The notes under the pieces were generated by a model. That model worked only from the letters and a program-made list of their open reading frames with translations, had not been told where the DNA came from and searched no databases. The position numbers and the translations under genes are program-made. Positions 26,185-35,231 of a DNA stretch of 64,000 bases are shown one piece after another (the stretch's first letter is position 1; the number at the start of each line of letters is the position of its first letter). This stretch comes from Pseudocitrobacter vendiensis (GTDB lineage Bacteria; Pseudomonadota; Gammaproteobacteria; Enterobacterales; Enterobacteriaceae). Where the stretch lies: assembly GCF_943590815.1 (NCBI RefSeq), contig NZ_CALSBS010000002.1, positions 1 through 64,000 of the forward strand. The letters run 5' to 3'.

Positions 26185-27513
26185 ATGAAAATTCAACTGT
26201 TATCGGCGCTGGTGCTGGGCGCGCTGAGCTTCGCAAGCTTCGCGCAGGATGCGTCAACCGACAGCAATCTCATTCGTCAGGGAGAATACCTGGCGCGCGC
26301 GGGCGACTGTGTGGCTTGCCACACTAACGGTAAAGACGGGAAACCGTTCGCCGGTGGTCTGCCGATGGAAACACCGATCGGCACCATTTATTCAACCAAC
26401 ATTACGCCGGACAAAAAGAACGGCATCGGCGATTACACCTTCGAAGAGTTTGACGATGCGGTGCGCAAAGGGGTCCGCAAAGGTGGCTCAACGCTGTATC
26501 CGGCGATGCCATTCCCGTCGTTTGCTCGCGTGAGCGAAGCGGATATGCGCGCGATGTACGCCTACTTTATGCATGGTGTGGAACCGCAGGCCGAGCCAAA
26601 TCGCGACTCCGATATCCCGTGGCCGCTCTCCATGCGCTGGCCGCTTTCCATCTGGCGTCTGATGTTTGCGCCAACGCCGAAAGACTTTGTCGTTAATCCC
26701 AACGCCGACCCGGTGCTGGAACGTGGTCGTTATCTGGTGGAAGGGCTGGGGCACTGTGGTGCCTGCCATACGCCGCGTAGCCTGACCATGCAGGAAAAAG
26801 CCCTGAGCGAAAAAGACGGCGATAACTATCTTTCCGGCAGCAATAGCCCGATTGATGGTTGGGTGGCTTCCAGCCTGCGCGGTGAAAATCGCGACGGGCT
26901 GGGTACCTGGAGCGAAGCGGAACTGGCGGAATTCCTGAAAACCGGGCGTAACGACAAATCCGTGGTCTTCGGCGGCATGAGCGATGTGGTGGAACACAGC
27001 CTGCAATATCTCTCTGACGATGACATTACGGCGATTTCCCGCTACCTCAAATCCCTGCCTCCGCGCGACGGCAAGCAGACGCCTGCGCCGGTTGAAGACA
27101 GCGTGGCGAAAGATTTGTGGAAAGGGAACGACAGCAAGCCTGGCGCATCGCTGTATGTGGATAACTGCGCAGCCTGTCACCGTACCGATGGCGTAGGCTA
27201 CAAACGTGCCTTCCCGTCGCTGAAAGGCAATCCGGTGGTGCAGACGGAAGATGCCACCTCGCTGATTCACATCATCCTCACCGGCAGCACGACACCGGCA
27301 GTGAAAGGGGCCGTCTCCAACCTGACCATGCCGTCATTCGGCTGGCGTCTGGACGATCAACAGGTGGCGGATGTGACCAACTTTATCCGCACCAGTTGGG
27401 GCAACAACGCGCCTCCGGTCAGTGCATCGGACGTGGCGAAGGTGCGCAAATCGCTTTCTCACGATGAAAAAGCGATGGGCAACGCCGATATCTCCAAACT
27501 ACCAACGCCGTAA
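26185..27513 (+). CDS. Tri-haem cytochrome c subunit of gluconate-type dehydrogenase
   Basis: The 442-residue electron-acceptor subunit passes electrons from the flavoprotein to ubiquinone at the periplasmic face. A Sec signal peptide ends near SFASFAQDAS. Three CxxCH haem c sites are visible: CVACH (about 43-47), CGACH (about 191-195) and CAACH (about 328-332). Length and three-haem layout match the cytochrome subunits of gluconate and 2-ketogluconate dehydrogenases of acetic acid bacteria and Erwinia/Pantoea. It ends 41 bases before ccmA, so haem attachment machinery is encoded directly downstream. Confidence 0.93.
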   Translation: MKIQLLSALVLGALSFASFAQDASTDSNLIRQGEYLARAGDCVACHTNGKDGKPFAGGLPMETPIGTIYSTNITPDKKNGIGDYTFEEFDDAVRKGVRKGGSTLYPAMPFPSFARVSEADMRAMYAYFMHGVEPQAEPNRDSDIPWPLSMRWPLSIWRLMFAPTPKDFVVNPNADPVLERGRYLVEGLGHCGACHTPRSLTMQEKALSEKDGDNYLSGSNSPIDGWVASSLRGENRDGLGTWSEAELAEFLKTGRNDKSVVFGGMSDVVEHSLQYLSDDDITAISRYLKSLPPRDGKQTPAPVEDSVAKDLWKGNDSKPGASLYVDNCAACHRTDGVGYKRAFPSLKGNPVVQTEDATSLIHIILTGSTTPAVKGAVSNLTMPSFGWRLDDQQVADVTNFIRTSWGNNAPPVSASDVAKVRKSLSHDEKAMGNADISKLPTP

Positions 27514-27519
27514 CGGACA

Positions 27520-27542
27520 AACGGGGAGCCTCGCTCCCCGTT
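27520..27542 (+). terminator. Hairpin between the cytochrome c gene and ccmA
   Basis: AACGGGGAGC and GCTCCCCGTT form a perfect 10-bp stem with a CTC loop. TTTTT appears six bases later, immediately before the ccmA start. The delayed U-run suggests attenuation rather than full termination, letting some transcripts continue into ccm. Confidence 0.6.
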
Positions 27543-27554
27543 AAAGGGTTTTTC

Positions 27555-28178
27555 ATGCTGCACGCAAATCAACTGACCTGCGTCTACGAGGAACGGGTGC
27601 TATTTGAGTCGCTGTCTTTCACGGTGGAGCCCGGGGAAGTGGTGCAAATAGCGGGCGCGAATGGCTCAGGTAAAACCTCTCTGCTACGCCTGTTAGCCGG
27701 ACTGACTCAGCCTGAAAACGGTGATGTATTCTGGGGGGGAGAACGGCTTTCGCGCGCGCGTGACACGTTCCATCAACAGCTGTTGTGGATTGGGCACAAA
27801 CCGGGCGTCAAAACCGCGCTCACTGCCGAAGAGAATCTGCGCTTCTTTTATCCGCGTTCAACGCTTGCGGCGCGGGAAACAGCGCTGGCGGCGATAGGTC
27901 TGGCGGGTTTCGAAGACTTGCCGCTGTTTCAGCTCTCGGCCGGGCAGCAACGACGCAGCGCGCTGGCGCGGCTGTGGTTAAGCGATGCCGCGTTATGGAT
28001 ACTCGATGAACCGCTGGCGGCGCTTGATGTGTCAGCGATTGAAATACTGACCCGTCGGCTGGAAAAACACGTGCACAGAGGCGGCAGCGTGGTGCTGACC
28101 ACCCATCAGCCGCTGCGGTCGCTGAACTGCCCGTTACGCGTCTTAACGTTATCCGGCGGGGAGGCGTACGTTTCATGA
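27555..28178 (+). CDS. ccmA: Haem exporter ATP-binding protein CcmA
   Basis: ATPase of the CcmABCD complex that releases holo-CcmE for haem delivery to apocytochromes. The 207 residues equal E. coli CcmA. Walker A is GANGSGKTS near residue 35, the signature motif is LSAGQQRR near 127, and Walker B is LWILDEP near 148. It starts the ccm operon, with AAAGGG upstream, 41 bases after the tri-haem cytochrome gene, and overlaps ccmB by four bases. Confidence 0.95.
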   Translation: MLHANQLTCVYEERVLFESLSFTVEPGEVVQIAGANGSGKTSLLRLLAGLTQPENGDVFWGGERLSRARDTFHQQLLWIGHKPGVKTALTAEENLRFFYPRSTLAARETALAAIGLAGFEDLPLFQLSAGQQRRSALARLWLSDAALWILDEPLAALDVSAIEILTRRLEKHVHRGGSVVLTTHQPLRSLNCPLRVLTLSGGEAYVS

Positions 28179-28831
28179 TCCGCACGATTTTTCTCTGCGA
28201 GCTGCGTCTGGCCTGGCGGCGAGGTGCGGACATCCTTAACCCGCTGTGGTTTTTCCTGATTGTCATCACGCTGTTTCCCTTTAGCGTTGGGCCGGAAAAC
28301 GCGCTGCTGGCGCAAATCGCGCCTGGCGTTATTTGGGTTGCGGCGTTGCTGGCCGCGCTGCTGGTGATGGACCGCTTATTTCGCGACGACCTGCTGGACG
28401 GTTCGCTGGAGCAGCAATTACTGCTGCCGACGCCGCTTCCGGGCGTGGTGATGGCGAAAGTGCTGGCGCACTGGATGATGACCGGGGTGCCGCTGCTGCT
28501 GGTTTCACCGCTGGCGGCGTTGCTGCTGGGTTTGAACGCGCATAGCGCAGGCGTGCTGTTTCTGACGTTATTGCTGGGGACGCCCACGCTGAGTTTTATT
28601 GGTTCGGTAGGCGCGGCGCTGACGGTGGGTTTAAAACGCGGTGGCGTTCTACTCAGTTTACTGGTGCTGCCGCTCTCTGTTCCGATGCTGATTTTTGCTT
28701 CCGCCGCCTGCGAAGCGGCCGCTGCGGGTCTTCCCGTTGATGGTTATCTCGCGGTGCTGGGCGCTTTTCTGGCGGCGAGCGCGACGCTATGTCCGTTCGC
28801 CACCGCTGCCGCATTGCGGCTTTCCGTTTGA
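28175..28831 (+). CDS. ccmB: Haem exporter membrane protein CcmB
   Basis: Membrane partner of CcmA. The 218 residues with about six hydrophobic helices match the family (220 in E. coli). The conserved early segment FLCELRLAWRRGADILNPLWF and the loop DRLFRDDLLDGSLEQ LLL are recognisable. It overlaps ccmA by four bases and is followed by ccmC after about 30 bases. Confidence 0.94.
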   Translation: MIRTIFLCELRLAWRRGADILNPLWFFLIVITLFPFSVGPENALLAQIAPGVIWVAALLAALLVMDRLFRDDLLDGSLEQQLLLPTPLPGVVMAKVLAHWMMTGVPLLLVSPLAALLLGLNAHSAGVLFLTLLLGTPTLSFIGSVGAALTVGLKRGGVLLSLLVLPLSVPMLIFASAACEAAAAGLPVDGYLAVLGAFLAASATLCPFATAAALRLSV

Positions 28832-28862
28832 CGGGCCTGTCTTCACCAGGAAGGGCATTTTT

Positions 28863-29600
28863 ATGTGGAAATTATTACATCAACTGGCGATACCGGAGCG
28901 GTTATACACGCTCTGCGGCCGCTGGCTTCCGTGGCTGGCGATGCTCAGCGCGCTGCTGCTGATTGTCGGGCTGGGCTGGGGATTCATCTACGCGCCAGCC
29001 GATTATCAACAGGGCGAAAGCTACCGCATTATGTACGTGCACGTCCCGGCCGCAATGTGGTCGATGGGGATCTACGCCATGATGGCGGTGGCGGCGTTCA
29101 TCGGCCTGGTCTGGCAGATGAAAATGGCGGACTTAACGCTTATCGCGCTGGCTCCTATTGGCGCAGGTTATACGTTAATCGCGCTGGTGACGGGCGCGGC
29201 CTGGGGCAAACCGATGTGGGGCACCTGGTGGATCTGGGATGCGCGTCTGACGTCTGAACTGGTGCTGTTGTTTCTCTATGCCGGGATTATCGCCTTGTGG
29301 AATGCCTTCGATGACCGACGCCTTGCCGGGCGCGCCGCGGGGATCCTGGCGCTGGTCGGGGTGGTGAATTTACCGATAATTCATTATTCGGTTTTATGGT
29401 GGAACACCTTGCATCAGGGCTCAACCAACATGCAGCAGACGATTGATGTCAGTATGCGCATGCCGCTGCGTTTTTGTATTTTCGGTTTTCTGTGTCTGTT
29501 TATCACTTTAACGCTGCTGCGTTTGCGCAACCTTATCCTCTGGCAGGAGCGCCGTCGTCCGTGGGTGGCGACGCTCGCAAGCAAAGGAGACGCGCAATGA
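28863..29600 (+). CDS. ccmC: Haem-handling protein CcmC
   Basis: Loads haem onto CcmE in the inner membrane. From the ATG at 28863 the product is 245 residues, the same as E. coli. The tryptophan-rich periplasmic motif WGKPMWGTWWIWDARLTSEL and the haem-ligand histidines in YVHVPAAMWS and LPIIHYSVLWWNTLHQGS are present. The open frame begins 56 codons earlier inside ccmB, but that stretch is not CcmC. It overlaps ccmD in an ATGA arrangement. Confidence 0.95.
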   Translation: MWKLLHQLAIPERLYTLCGRWLPWLAMLSALLLIVGLGWGFIYAPADYQQGESYRIMYVHVPAAMWSMGIYAMMAVAAFIGLVWQMKMADLTLIALAPIGAGYTLIALVTGAAWGKPMWGTWWIWDARLTSELVLLFLYAGIIALWNAFDDRRLAGRAAGILALVGVVNLPIIHYSVLWWNTLHQGSTNMQQTIDVSMRMPLRFCIFGFLCLFITLTLLRLRNLILWQERRRPWVATLASKGDAQ

Positions 29601-29830
29601 CGCCTGCTTTCTCATCATTTGCCGATTTTCTGGCGATGGGCGGCTACGCCTTTTATGTCTGGCTTTCGCTGGTAACGACGCTGGTGGTGCTGCTGGGGCT
29701 GGTGGGGTATTCGCTCTGGCAGCATCACGCATTATTGCAGGCTGTTCGGCGTCAGCAGCGTCGCGAGCAACGGCTTCGCCATGCGCGTGAACACATGAAT
29801 AAGGAGCAGGTCGATGCAGGCACGCCGTAA
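29597..29830 (+). CDS. ccmD: Small haem-exporter subunit CcmD
   Basis: Small one-helix membrane protein that stabilises the CcmABC-CcmE complex. The 77 residues comprise [17 protein letters not shown] followed by a single transmembrane helix and a basic, charged cytoplasmic tail, the usual CcmD plan. The start overlaps the ccmC stop; the 3' end overlaps ccmE by 17 bases. Confidence 0.92.
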   Translation: MTPAFSSFADFLAMGGYAFYVWLSLVTTLVVLLGLVGYSLWQHHALLQAVRRQQRREQRLRHAREHMNKEQVDAGTP

Positions 29831-30281
29831 AACTCGCCTTTATCTGGTGCTGGCCGTGCTGGCAGGGCTTGGGCTGGCGGTGACTCTGGTGCTGTACGCT
29901 CTGAGCACCAACATTGACCTGTTCTATACGCCGGGGGAAATCCTCAACGGCAAAAATGAGACTCAGGAAAAGCCGCATATCGGCCAGCGCTTGCGCGTAG
30001 GGGGGTATGTTGAGCCGGGTAGCATCAAACGTGATGATAACACGCTGGATGTCACTTTCCGCCTGTACGACGCGCGCGGCGCGGTCTCAGTGAGCTACAA
30101 GGGCATTTTGCCGGATCTGTTCCGTGAAGGGCAGGGGGCGGTTGCGCAGGGTGTCCTTGACAGCGAACGTCATATTACCGCGCAGCAGGTGTTAGCGAAG
30201 CACGATGAAAACTACACGCCACCGGAAATTCATAACGCCATGACCACTTCGCCAACCGCGCAAAAGGATACTCGCCAATGA
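29814..30281 (+). CDS. ccmE: Periplasmic haem chaperone CcmE
   Basis: Carries haem covalently to the CcmF/H lyase. The 155 residues begin with a basic anchor and one membrane helix ([17 protein letters not shown]), followed by an OB-fold domain. The haem-binding His lies in [13 protein letters not shown] near residue 125, with the family Tyr at the expected spacing. It overlaps ccmD and ccmF. Confidence 0.95.
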   Translation: MQARRKTRLYLVLAVLAGLGLAVTLVLYALSTNIDLFYTPGEILNGKNETQEKPHIGQRLRVGGYVEPGSIKRDDNTLDVTFRLYDARGAVSVSYKGILPDLFREGQGAVAQGVLDSERHITAQQVLAKHDENYTPPEIHNAMTTSPTAQKDTRQ

Positions 30282-32239
30282 TGCCGGAACTGGGCAACTT
30301 TTTACTCTGTCTGGCATTAGGGCTTGCGCTGCTGCTGGCGATTTACCCGCTGTGGGGCGCCTATCGCCAGAGCCGCTGGCTGATGGCGCTGGCGCGTCCC
30401 TTAAGCTGGGGTCTGTTTTTCGCGATTCTCGCCGCGTTTCTGGTGCTGGTGCACGCTTTCGTGGTCAATGATTTCACGGTGCGCTACGTAGCGGATAACT
30501 CTAACGTTGCGCTGCCCGTCTGGTATCGCGTCGCGGCCACCTGGGGCGCGCATGAAGGCTCGCTGCTGCTGTGGGTGCTGTTGATGAGCGGCTGGACCTT
30601 CGCCGTGGCGCTGGGCAGTCGCCGGATGCCGCTGGACGCCGTCGCGCGCGTGCTGGCGGTGATGGGCATGGTCAGCGCCGGTTTCCTGCTGTTTATTCTG
30701 TTCACCTCTAACCCGTTTACCCGCGGACTGCCGGAATATCCTATTGCAGGGCGCGATCTTAACCCGCTGTTGCAGGATATCGGCATGATCTTCCACCCGC
30801 CGTTGCTCTATATGGGTTACGTCGGTTTCTCGGTGGCGTTTGCTTTTGCGATAGCCTCATTACTGGCCGGGCGTCTCGATACCGCCTGGGCGCGCTGGTC
30901 GCGCCCGTGGACCCAGGCCGCATGGGTATTCTTAACAATGGGCATCGTGCTCGGGTCAGCATGGGCCTATTACGAGCTGGGCTGGGGCGGCTGGTGGTTC
31001 TGGGATCCGGTTGAGAACGCTTCGTTTATGCCGTGGCTGGTGGGGACCGCGCTCATGCACTCGCTTGCCGTAACCGAAAAACGCGGCAGCTTCCGCGCCT
31101 GGACAGTGCTGCTGGCGATCAGCGCGTTCTCGTTGTGTTTGCTGGGCACGTTCCTGGTGCGCTCCGGCGTGCTGGTGTCGGTGCATGCTTTTGCCTCCGA
31201 TCCGGCGCGCGGTATGTTCATTCTTGCGCTACTGGTGCTGGTTATCGGCGGCTCGTTGCTGCTGTATGCCCTGAAAGGCGGCAGCGTGCGGGCGCGGGTG
31301 GAACACACATTATGGTCACGAGAATCTTTCCTGCTGGGCAACAACATCTTGCTGATTGCCGCCATGCTGGTAGTGCTGCTGGGTACGCTTCTGCCGCTGG
31401 TACATAAAGAGCTGGGGCTGGGCAGTATCTCTATCGGCGAGCCGTTCTTTAATACCCTGTTTACCGTGCTGATGGCGCCTTTTGCGCTGTTGCTGGGCAT
31501 CGGCCCGCTGGTGCGCTGGCGTCGCGATGATGCGAAAAAGCAGATTAAGCGGCTGGTCATTTCGCTGCTGCTGACGCTGGTGTTGTCCATTGTTCTGCCG
31601 TGGTGGCTACAGGACCGCATCGCCGCCATGACGGTTATCGGTCTGATGATGGCGTTGTGGGTCTTTATCTTCGTGCTGATTGAACTGCATGAACGCGCTA
31701 CCCATCGCCACGGTTTCTGGCGCGGGTTGACGACACTTTCTCGCAGCCAGTGGGGCATGGTGCTGGGGCATATTGGCGTGGCAGTGACCGTCACCGGTAT
31801 CGCCTTCAGCCAAAGCTACAGCGTCGAGCGCGATGTACGCATGAAGGCGGGCGACAGCATTGATATTCACCAGTATCACTTCGTCTTTAAAGGCGTGCGT
31901 GACATTGTCGGGCCGAACTGGTTTGGCGGGGAAGGGGTTATCGAGGTCACTCGCCATGGCCAGCCGGAAGCCACCTTGTATGCGGAAAAACGCTTCTACA
32001 GCGCCAGCCGCATGATGATGACCGAAGCCGCCATCGATGGCGGCCTGACGCGCGACCTGTACGCGGCGCTGGGTGAAGAGCTGGATGACGGCAGTTGGGC
32101 AGTGCGTCTCTATTACAAACCGTTTGTCCGCTGGATCTGGTACGGCGGCGTGCTGATGGCGCTGGGCGGCCTTTGCTGCATGCTCGATCCGCGCTACCGG
32201 ATGCGTAAATCACGCCAGGAGGCCAGCCATGACGCGTAA
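30278..32239 (+). CDS. ccmF: Cytochrome c haem lyase subunit CcmF
   Basis: Central membrane component of the haem lyase, transferring haem from CcmE to the CxxCH sites. The 653 residues are close to E. coli (647), with about 14-15 membrane helices. The tryptophan motif [19 protein letters not shown] is near residue 233-251, and histidine-bearing helices such as [12 protein letters not shown] are present. It overlaps ccmE by four bases and ccmG by 11. Confidence 0.96.
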   Translation: MMPELGNFLLCLALGLALLLAIYPLWGAYRQSRWLMALARPLSWGLFFAILAAFLVLVHAFVVNDFTVRYVADNSNVALPVWYRVAATWGAHEGSLLLWVLLMSGWTFAVALGSRRMPLDAVARVLAVMGMVSAGFLLFILFTSNPFTRGLPEYPIAGRDLNPLLQDIGMIFHPPLLYMGYVGFSVAFAFAIASLLAGRLDTAWARWSRPWTQAAWVFLTMGIVLGSAWAYYELGWGGWWFWDPVENASFMPWLVGTALMHSLAVTEKRGSFRAWTVLLAISAFSLCLLGTFLVRSGVLVSVHAFASDPARGMFILALLVLVIGGSLLLYALKGGSVRARVEHTLWSRESFLLGNNILLIAAMLVVLLGTLLPLVHKELGLGSISIGEPFFNTLFTVLMAPFALLLGIGPLVRWRRDDAKKQIKRLVISLLLTLVLSIVLPWWLQDRIAAMTVIGLMMALWVFIFVLIELHERATHRHGFWRGLTTLSRSQWGMVLGHIGVAVTVTGIAFSQSYSVERDVRMKAGDSIDIHQYHFVFKGVRDIVGPNWFGGEGVIEVTRHGQPEATLYAEKRFYSASRMMMTEAAIDGGLTRDLYAALGEELDDGSWAVRLYYKPFVRWIWYGGVLMALGGLCCMLDPRYRMRKSRQEASHDA

Positions 32240-32786
32240 AGCGCTTTTCCTGCCGCTGGCGCTGTTTCTGGCGCTGGCTGTTGCCCTGCTGTGGCAACTG
32301 CTGCGCAACGCCGGTGGCGATGACCCAACTTCGCTTGAATCGGCGCTGATTGGTAAGCCGGTTCCTGCTTTTCGTCTTGAATCGCTGAATAATCCTGGCA
32401 AGGTGTACGATCGTTCTGTACTGGTTAGTGGTAAGCCGCTGCTCCTCAACGTCTGGGCCACCTGGTGCCCAACCTGCCGGGCGGAGCATCAGTTCCTGAA
32501 TCAACTCTCTGTGCAGGGCGTGAGAGTGGTGGGGATGAACTATAAAGACGATCGCCAGAAAGCGGTCGACTGGTTGAATCGCCTCGGCAATCCTTACTCA
32601 TTAAGCCTGTTTGACGGCAACGGTATGCTGGGGTTGGATCTCGGCGTCTACGGCGCGCCAGAGACGTTTCTCATTGATGCTCACGGGGTGATTCGCTGGC
32701 GTCATGCGGGCGCGCTGGACGATCGTATCTGGCGGGAGCAACTGGCGCCACTCTGGCGGCAATACAGTAAAGAGGTGTCATCATGA
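32229..32786 (+). CDS. ccmG: Thiol-disulfide oxidoreductase CcmG/DsbE
   Basis: Membrane-anchored periplasmic thioredoxin-like protein that keeps apocytochrome cysteines reduced. The 185 residues equal E. coli DsbE. An N-terminal anchor helix is followed by the thioredoxin fold with WATWCPTCRAEH near residue 77 and the acidic active-site helper region. It overlaps ccmF and ccmH. Confidence 0.95.
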   Translation: MTRKALFLPLALFLALAVALLWQLLRNAGGDDPTSLESALIGKPVPAFRLESLNNPGKVYDRSVLVSGKPLLLNVWATWCPTCRAEHQFLNQLSVQGVRVVGMNYKDDRQKAVDWLNRLGNPYSLSLFDGNGMLGLDLGVYGAPETFLIDAHGVIRWRHAGALDDRIWREQLAPLWRQYSKEVSS

Positions 32787-33241
32787 GGCGCTGGATACTC
32801 GGTATTGTCGCGCTGCTGCTGGCTTGCAACGCGTTGGCGGCCATCGACACCTGGCAGTTTAAAGATGATGCCCAGGAGCAGACGTTTCGCGAAATCACGT
32901 CTCAACTGCGCTGCCCGAAATGCCAGAACAACAGCGTCGCTGACTCCAATGCGATGATCGCCGCCGATATGCGGCTGAAGGTCTATGAACTGTTGCGTCA
33001 GGGGCAGAGCAAACAGCAGATTATTGATTATATGGTGGCGCGCTACGGTAATTTTGTTAGCTATGAGCCGCCCGTCACGCCGGGGACGATTGCCCTGTGG
33101 CTGATCCCGGCGCTGTTTATCGTGGCGGGCGCGACAGTCGTGGTGACACGCGCCCGGCGGCGCATAACGCAGAGCGATACGCTAAGCGACGCAGAGCGCG
33201 AACGCCTGGCTGCCCTGTTAAATAAAGAGAAAAAGCTATGA
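32783..33241 (+). CDS. ccmH: Cytochrome c maturation reductase CcmH (stand-alone form)
   Basis: Periplasmic thiol reductase with the LRCPKCQNNS active site near residue 45. A signal/anchor (ILGIVALLLACNALA) and one C-terminal membrane helix fill the 152 residues. In E. coli the same activity is fused to a TPR domain in a single 350-residue CcmH; here the TPR part is a separate gene (33238-34041) overlapping by four bases. The split arrangement is common outside the E. coli lineage. Confidence 0.93.
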   Translation: MRRWILGIVALLLACNALAAIDTWQFKDDAQEQTFREITSQLRCPKCQNNSVADSNAMIAADMRLKVYELLRQGQSKQQIIDYMVARYGNFVSYEPPVTPGTIALWLIPALFIVAGATVVVTRARRRITQSDTLSDAERERLAALLNKEKKL

Positions 33242-34041
33242 TCCTGTTTTTACTCATCGCGGCGCTATTGCTCACAGCGGCACTCGTGTTGCTGTATTTT
33301 CCATGGTCCACGCGTGACGACGTTAATCACGATGCGCTGAACCGCGCGTTTTATCACTCGCGCCTGCGGGAAATTGAGCAGGAAGCGCCTCAGGACAGCG
33401 ACGCAATGGTGGTGGAACTGCAACGCACGCTGTTGTCGGATATCCCGGAAACGGCCTCGCCGACAGCTCGCCCCCAAAGTCGCTGGCTGCTGTTACCCGG
33501 CGCGCTGGCGCTGGTGGTGATTAGCCTCGGCGTGTTTCTGAAAACGACCAATATCGGTGAAGTGCTGACGTTGCGTCTGGCACAAAATGAATTCCCTGGC
33601 CTGATGCAACGCGCATTAAACCCTGCTGAGCGTCCACTGCGTACAGATGAAGTGGAACAACTGGCGCTCGGCTTGCGCAGCCACGTTCAACGTGCGCCCG
33701 ACGATCTGGATGCCTGGCGTTTACTAGGGCGGGTTGGGATGGTGCTTAACAACGGCGACATGGCGATAGGCGCGTATGCCAGAGCGAGCCAGCTCGCGCC
33801 AGATAGCGCGGCTATCGCGCTGGATTACGCCGGAGCCTTGCTGTGCACAGGTGATGAGAGCGCAAACCGACAAGGCGAAATGAAGCTGCATGAACTGCTG
33901 AAAAAATACCCCGATAGCGTGCGCGCAGCATCGATGAACAGCACCCAGCCGCCGCTCAATCTGTTAAATAACAGCGGAATGCGCTGTGATGTGATGGTAC
34001 ACCGTTTCCTCGATATTCTGGCGCGGGGCGGCAAGCCGTAA
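33238..34041 (+). CDS. CcmI-like TPR protein, C-terminally short
   Basis: Cytochrome c maturation chaperone that normally presents apocytochrome to the haem lyase through a TPR domain. The 267 residues start with a membrane helix and a second hydrophobic segment near 80-100, then a TPR-like part matching the C-terminal half of E. coli CcmH (LALGLRSHVQRAPDDLDAWRL, then GRVGMVLNNGDMAIGAYARA). Similarity stops after KKYPDSVRA; the last 37 residues do not resemble the family and about 70-80 expected residues are missing. No other frame cleanly continues the TPR, so I read this as truncated or degraded at the 3' end. Confidence 0.75.
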   Translation: MILFLLIAALLLTAALVLLYFPWSTRDDVNHDALNRAFYHSRLREIEQEAPQDSDAMVVELQRTLLSDIPETASPTARPQSRWLLLPGALALVVISLGVFLKTTNIGEVLTLRLAQNEFPGLMQRALNPAERPLRTDEVEQLALGLRSHVQRAPDDLDAWRLLGRVGMVLNNGDMAIGAYARASQLAPDSAAIALDYAGALLCTGDESANRQGEMKLHELLKKYPDSVRAASMNSTQPPLNLLNNSGMRCDVMVHRFLDILARGGKP

Positions 34042-34125
34042 TACACGTGCAGCCTGACGCGCTGGCGCTTACAATGATTAGCGTTGATTGAACGATGTAT
34101 TGCGCATCCCGTACCTGGTGGAAGA

Positions 34126-35034
34126 ATGCAGTTAGAAGATATTCGAATATTTGTCACAATCGTAAATATGGGAAGCTTTACGGCAGCGGCGGAACATTTG
34201 CAGCTGTCGAAACAATATGTCAGCCGACGCATGGCGGCGCTGGAGAAAAAAGTCGCCGCCCGTCTACTGGTACGTAATACGCGAAAGCTGTCGATAACCG
34301 ATACCGGGCAGGTTTTTTTCCATCACGCACAGCGGATTCTGGAAGAAGTTCAAGAAGCCGAACAGGTTATTTCTGCCCGTCAGCAAAAACTAAAGGGCTC
34401 TTATCGTATTAGTCTGCCGATGATTTATGGCGTGCGACGCCTGGCACCGCTGGTGGTGGAATTTCAGCGTGCACATCCAGAATTATCAATGCACATTGAT
34501 ATGAGCGATCATTACGTCGATGTGGTCGGCGAGGGCTACGATATGGTCCTGAGGATTGGCAACCTGATGGACTCCACGCTAATTGCCCGCTGCTTGGGAA
34601 AACTGGCCATGGTGCTCTGTGCCAGCCCGGACTACCTGAAGGTTCACGGTACGCCACGATCATGCGACGATTTAAGTCAGCACAATTGCTTGCTGTACGG
34701 GCGCGAAGGACAATTAGGCTGGAAATTAAAATCGGATGGCGCACTTAATACCTTCGCGGTTAAAGGCAGCCTGAGCAGTAACAATGGCGAAGTGATTCGT
34801 GACGCCGCCGAGGCCGCTGTCGGCATCGCACTGCTACCCACGTTTATTGTGGAAGATGCGCTGCGTCAGGGCTCACTGGTGCAAATATTAGCGGAATGCT
34901 CACCCCCGCATCTGGCACTGAGCGCACTGTATCCCAAACATCGACAGAATAGCGCGGTGACCAGAGTACTGCTCTCTTTCCTGGCCGAACGGGTGGCGGG
35001 GATAGTGGATGAAGATGCGGGTGATGAAATATAA
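34126..35034 (+). CDS. LysR family transcriptional regulator
   Basis: A 302-residue LysR regulator. The winged helix-turn-helix lies at residues 1-60 (MGSFTAAAEHLQLSKQYVSRRM), followed by a substrate-binding domain. The ATG at 34126 has GGAAG before it and gives the standard N-terminus; the frame is open 14 codons upstream. It follows ccmI by 84 bases on the same strand and may control the dehydrogenase-ccm unit or act elsewhere. The effector is unknown. Confidence 0.88.
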   Translation: MQLEDIRIFVTIVNMGSFTAAAEHLQLSKQYVSRRMAALEKKVAARLLVRNTRKLSITDTGQVFFHHAQRILEEVQEAEQVISARQQKLKGSYRISLPMIYGVRRLAPLVVEFQRAHPELSMHIDMSDHYVDVVGEGYDMVLRIGNLMDSTLIARCLGKLAMVLCASPDYLKVHGTPRSCDDLSQHNCLLYGREGQLGWKLKSDGALNTFAVKGSLSSNNGEVIRDAAEAAVGIALLPTFIVEDALRQGSLVQILAECSPPHLALSALYPKHRQNSAVTRVLLSFLAERVAGIVDEDAGDEI

Positions 35035-35231
35035 ATCGCGGTTTATGCGGTTGTATTAGCGCCAGCCTTGTTTCCTGCGACGGATAATAAAGCCAAAACG
35101 GCTAAGACCCGTCCAATCCATAACGCTGAACGTAAACCGAACAATTATGGACCGTTCAGTCAAATAATTTTCATAAAATAATCAGTGGTGATGCGCAATC
35201 GGCGGCCAAATCACCGCCGATCCCCTGGAAC

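Noticed and set aside
30970-31794. Long minus-strand frame inside ccmF.
   Set aside because: Composition (Ser/Arg/Thr-rich, no fold) is typical of antisense of a hydrophobic membrane-protein gene.
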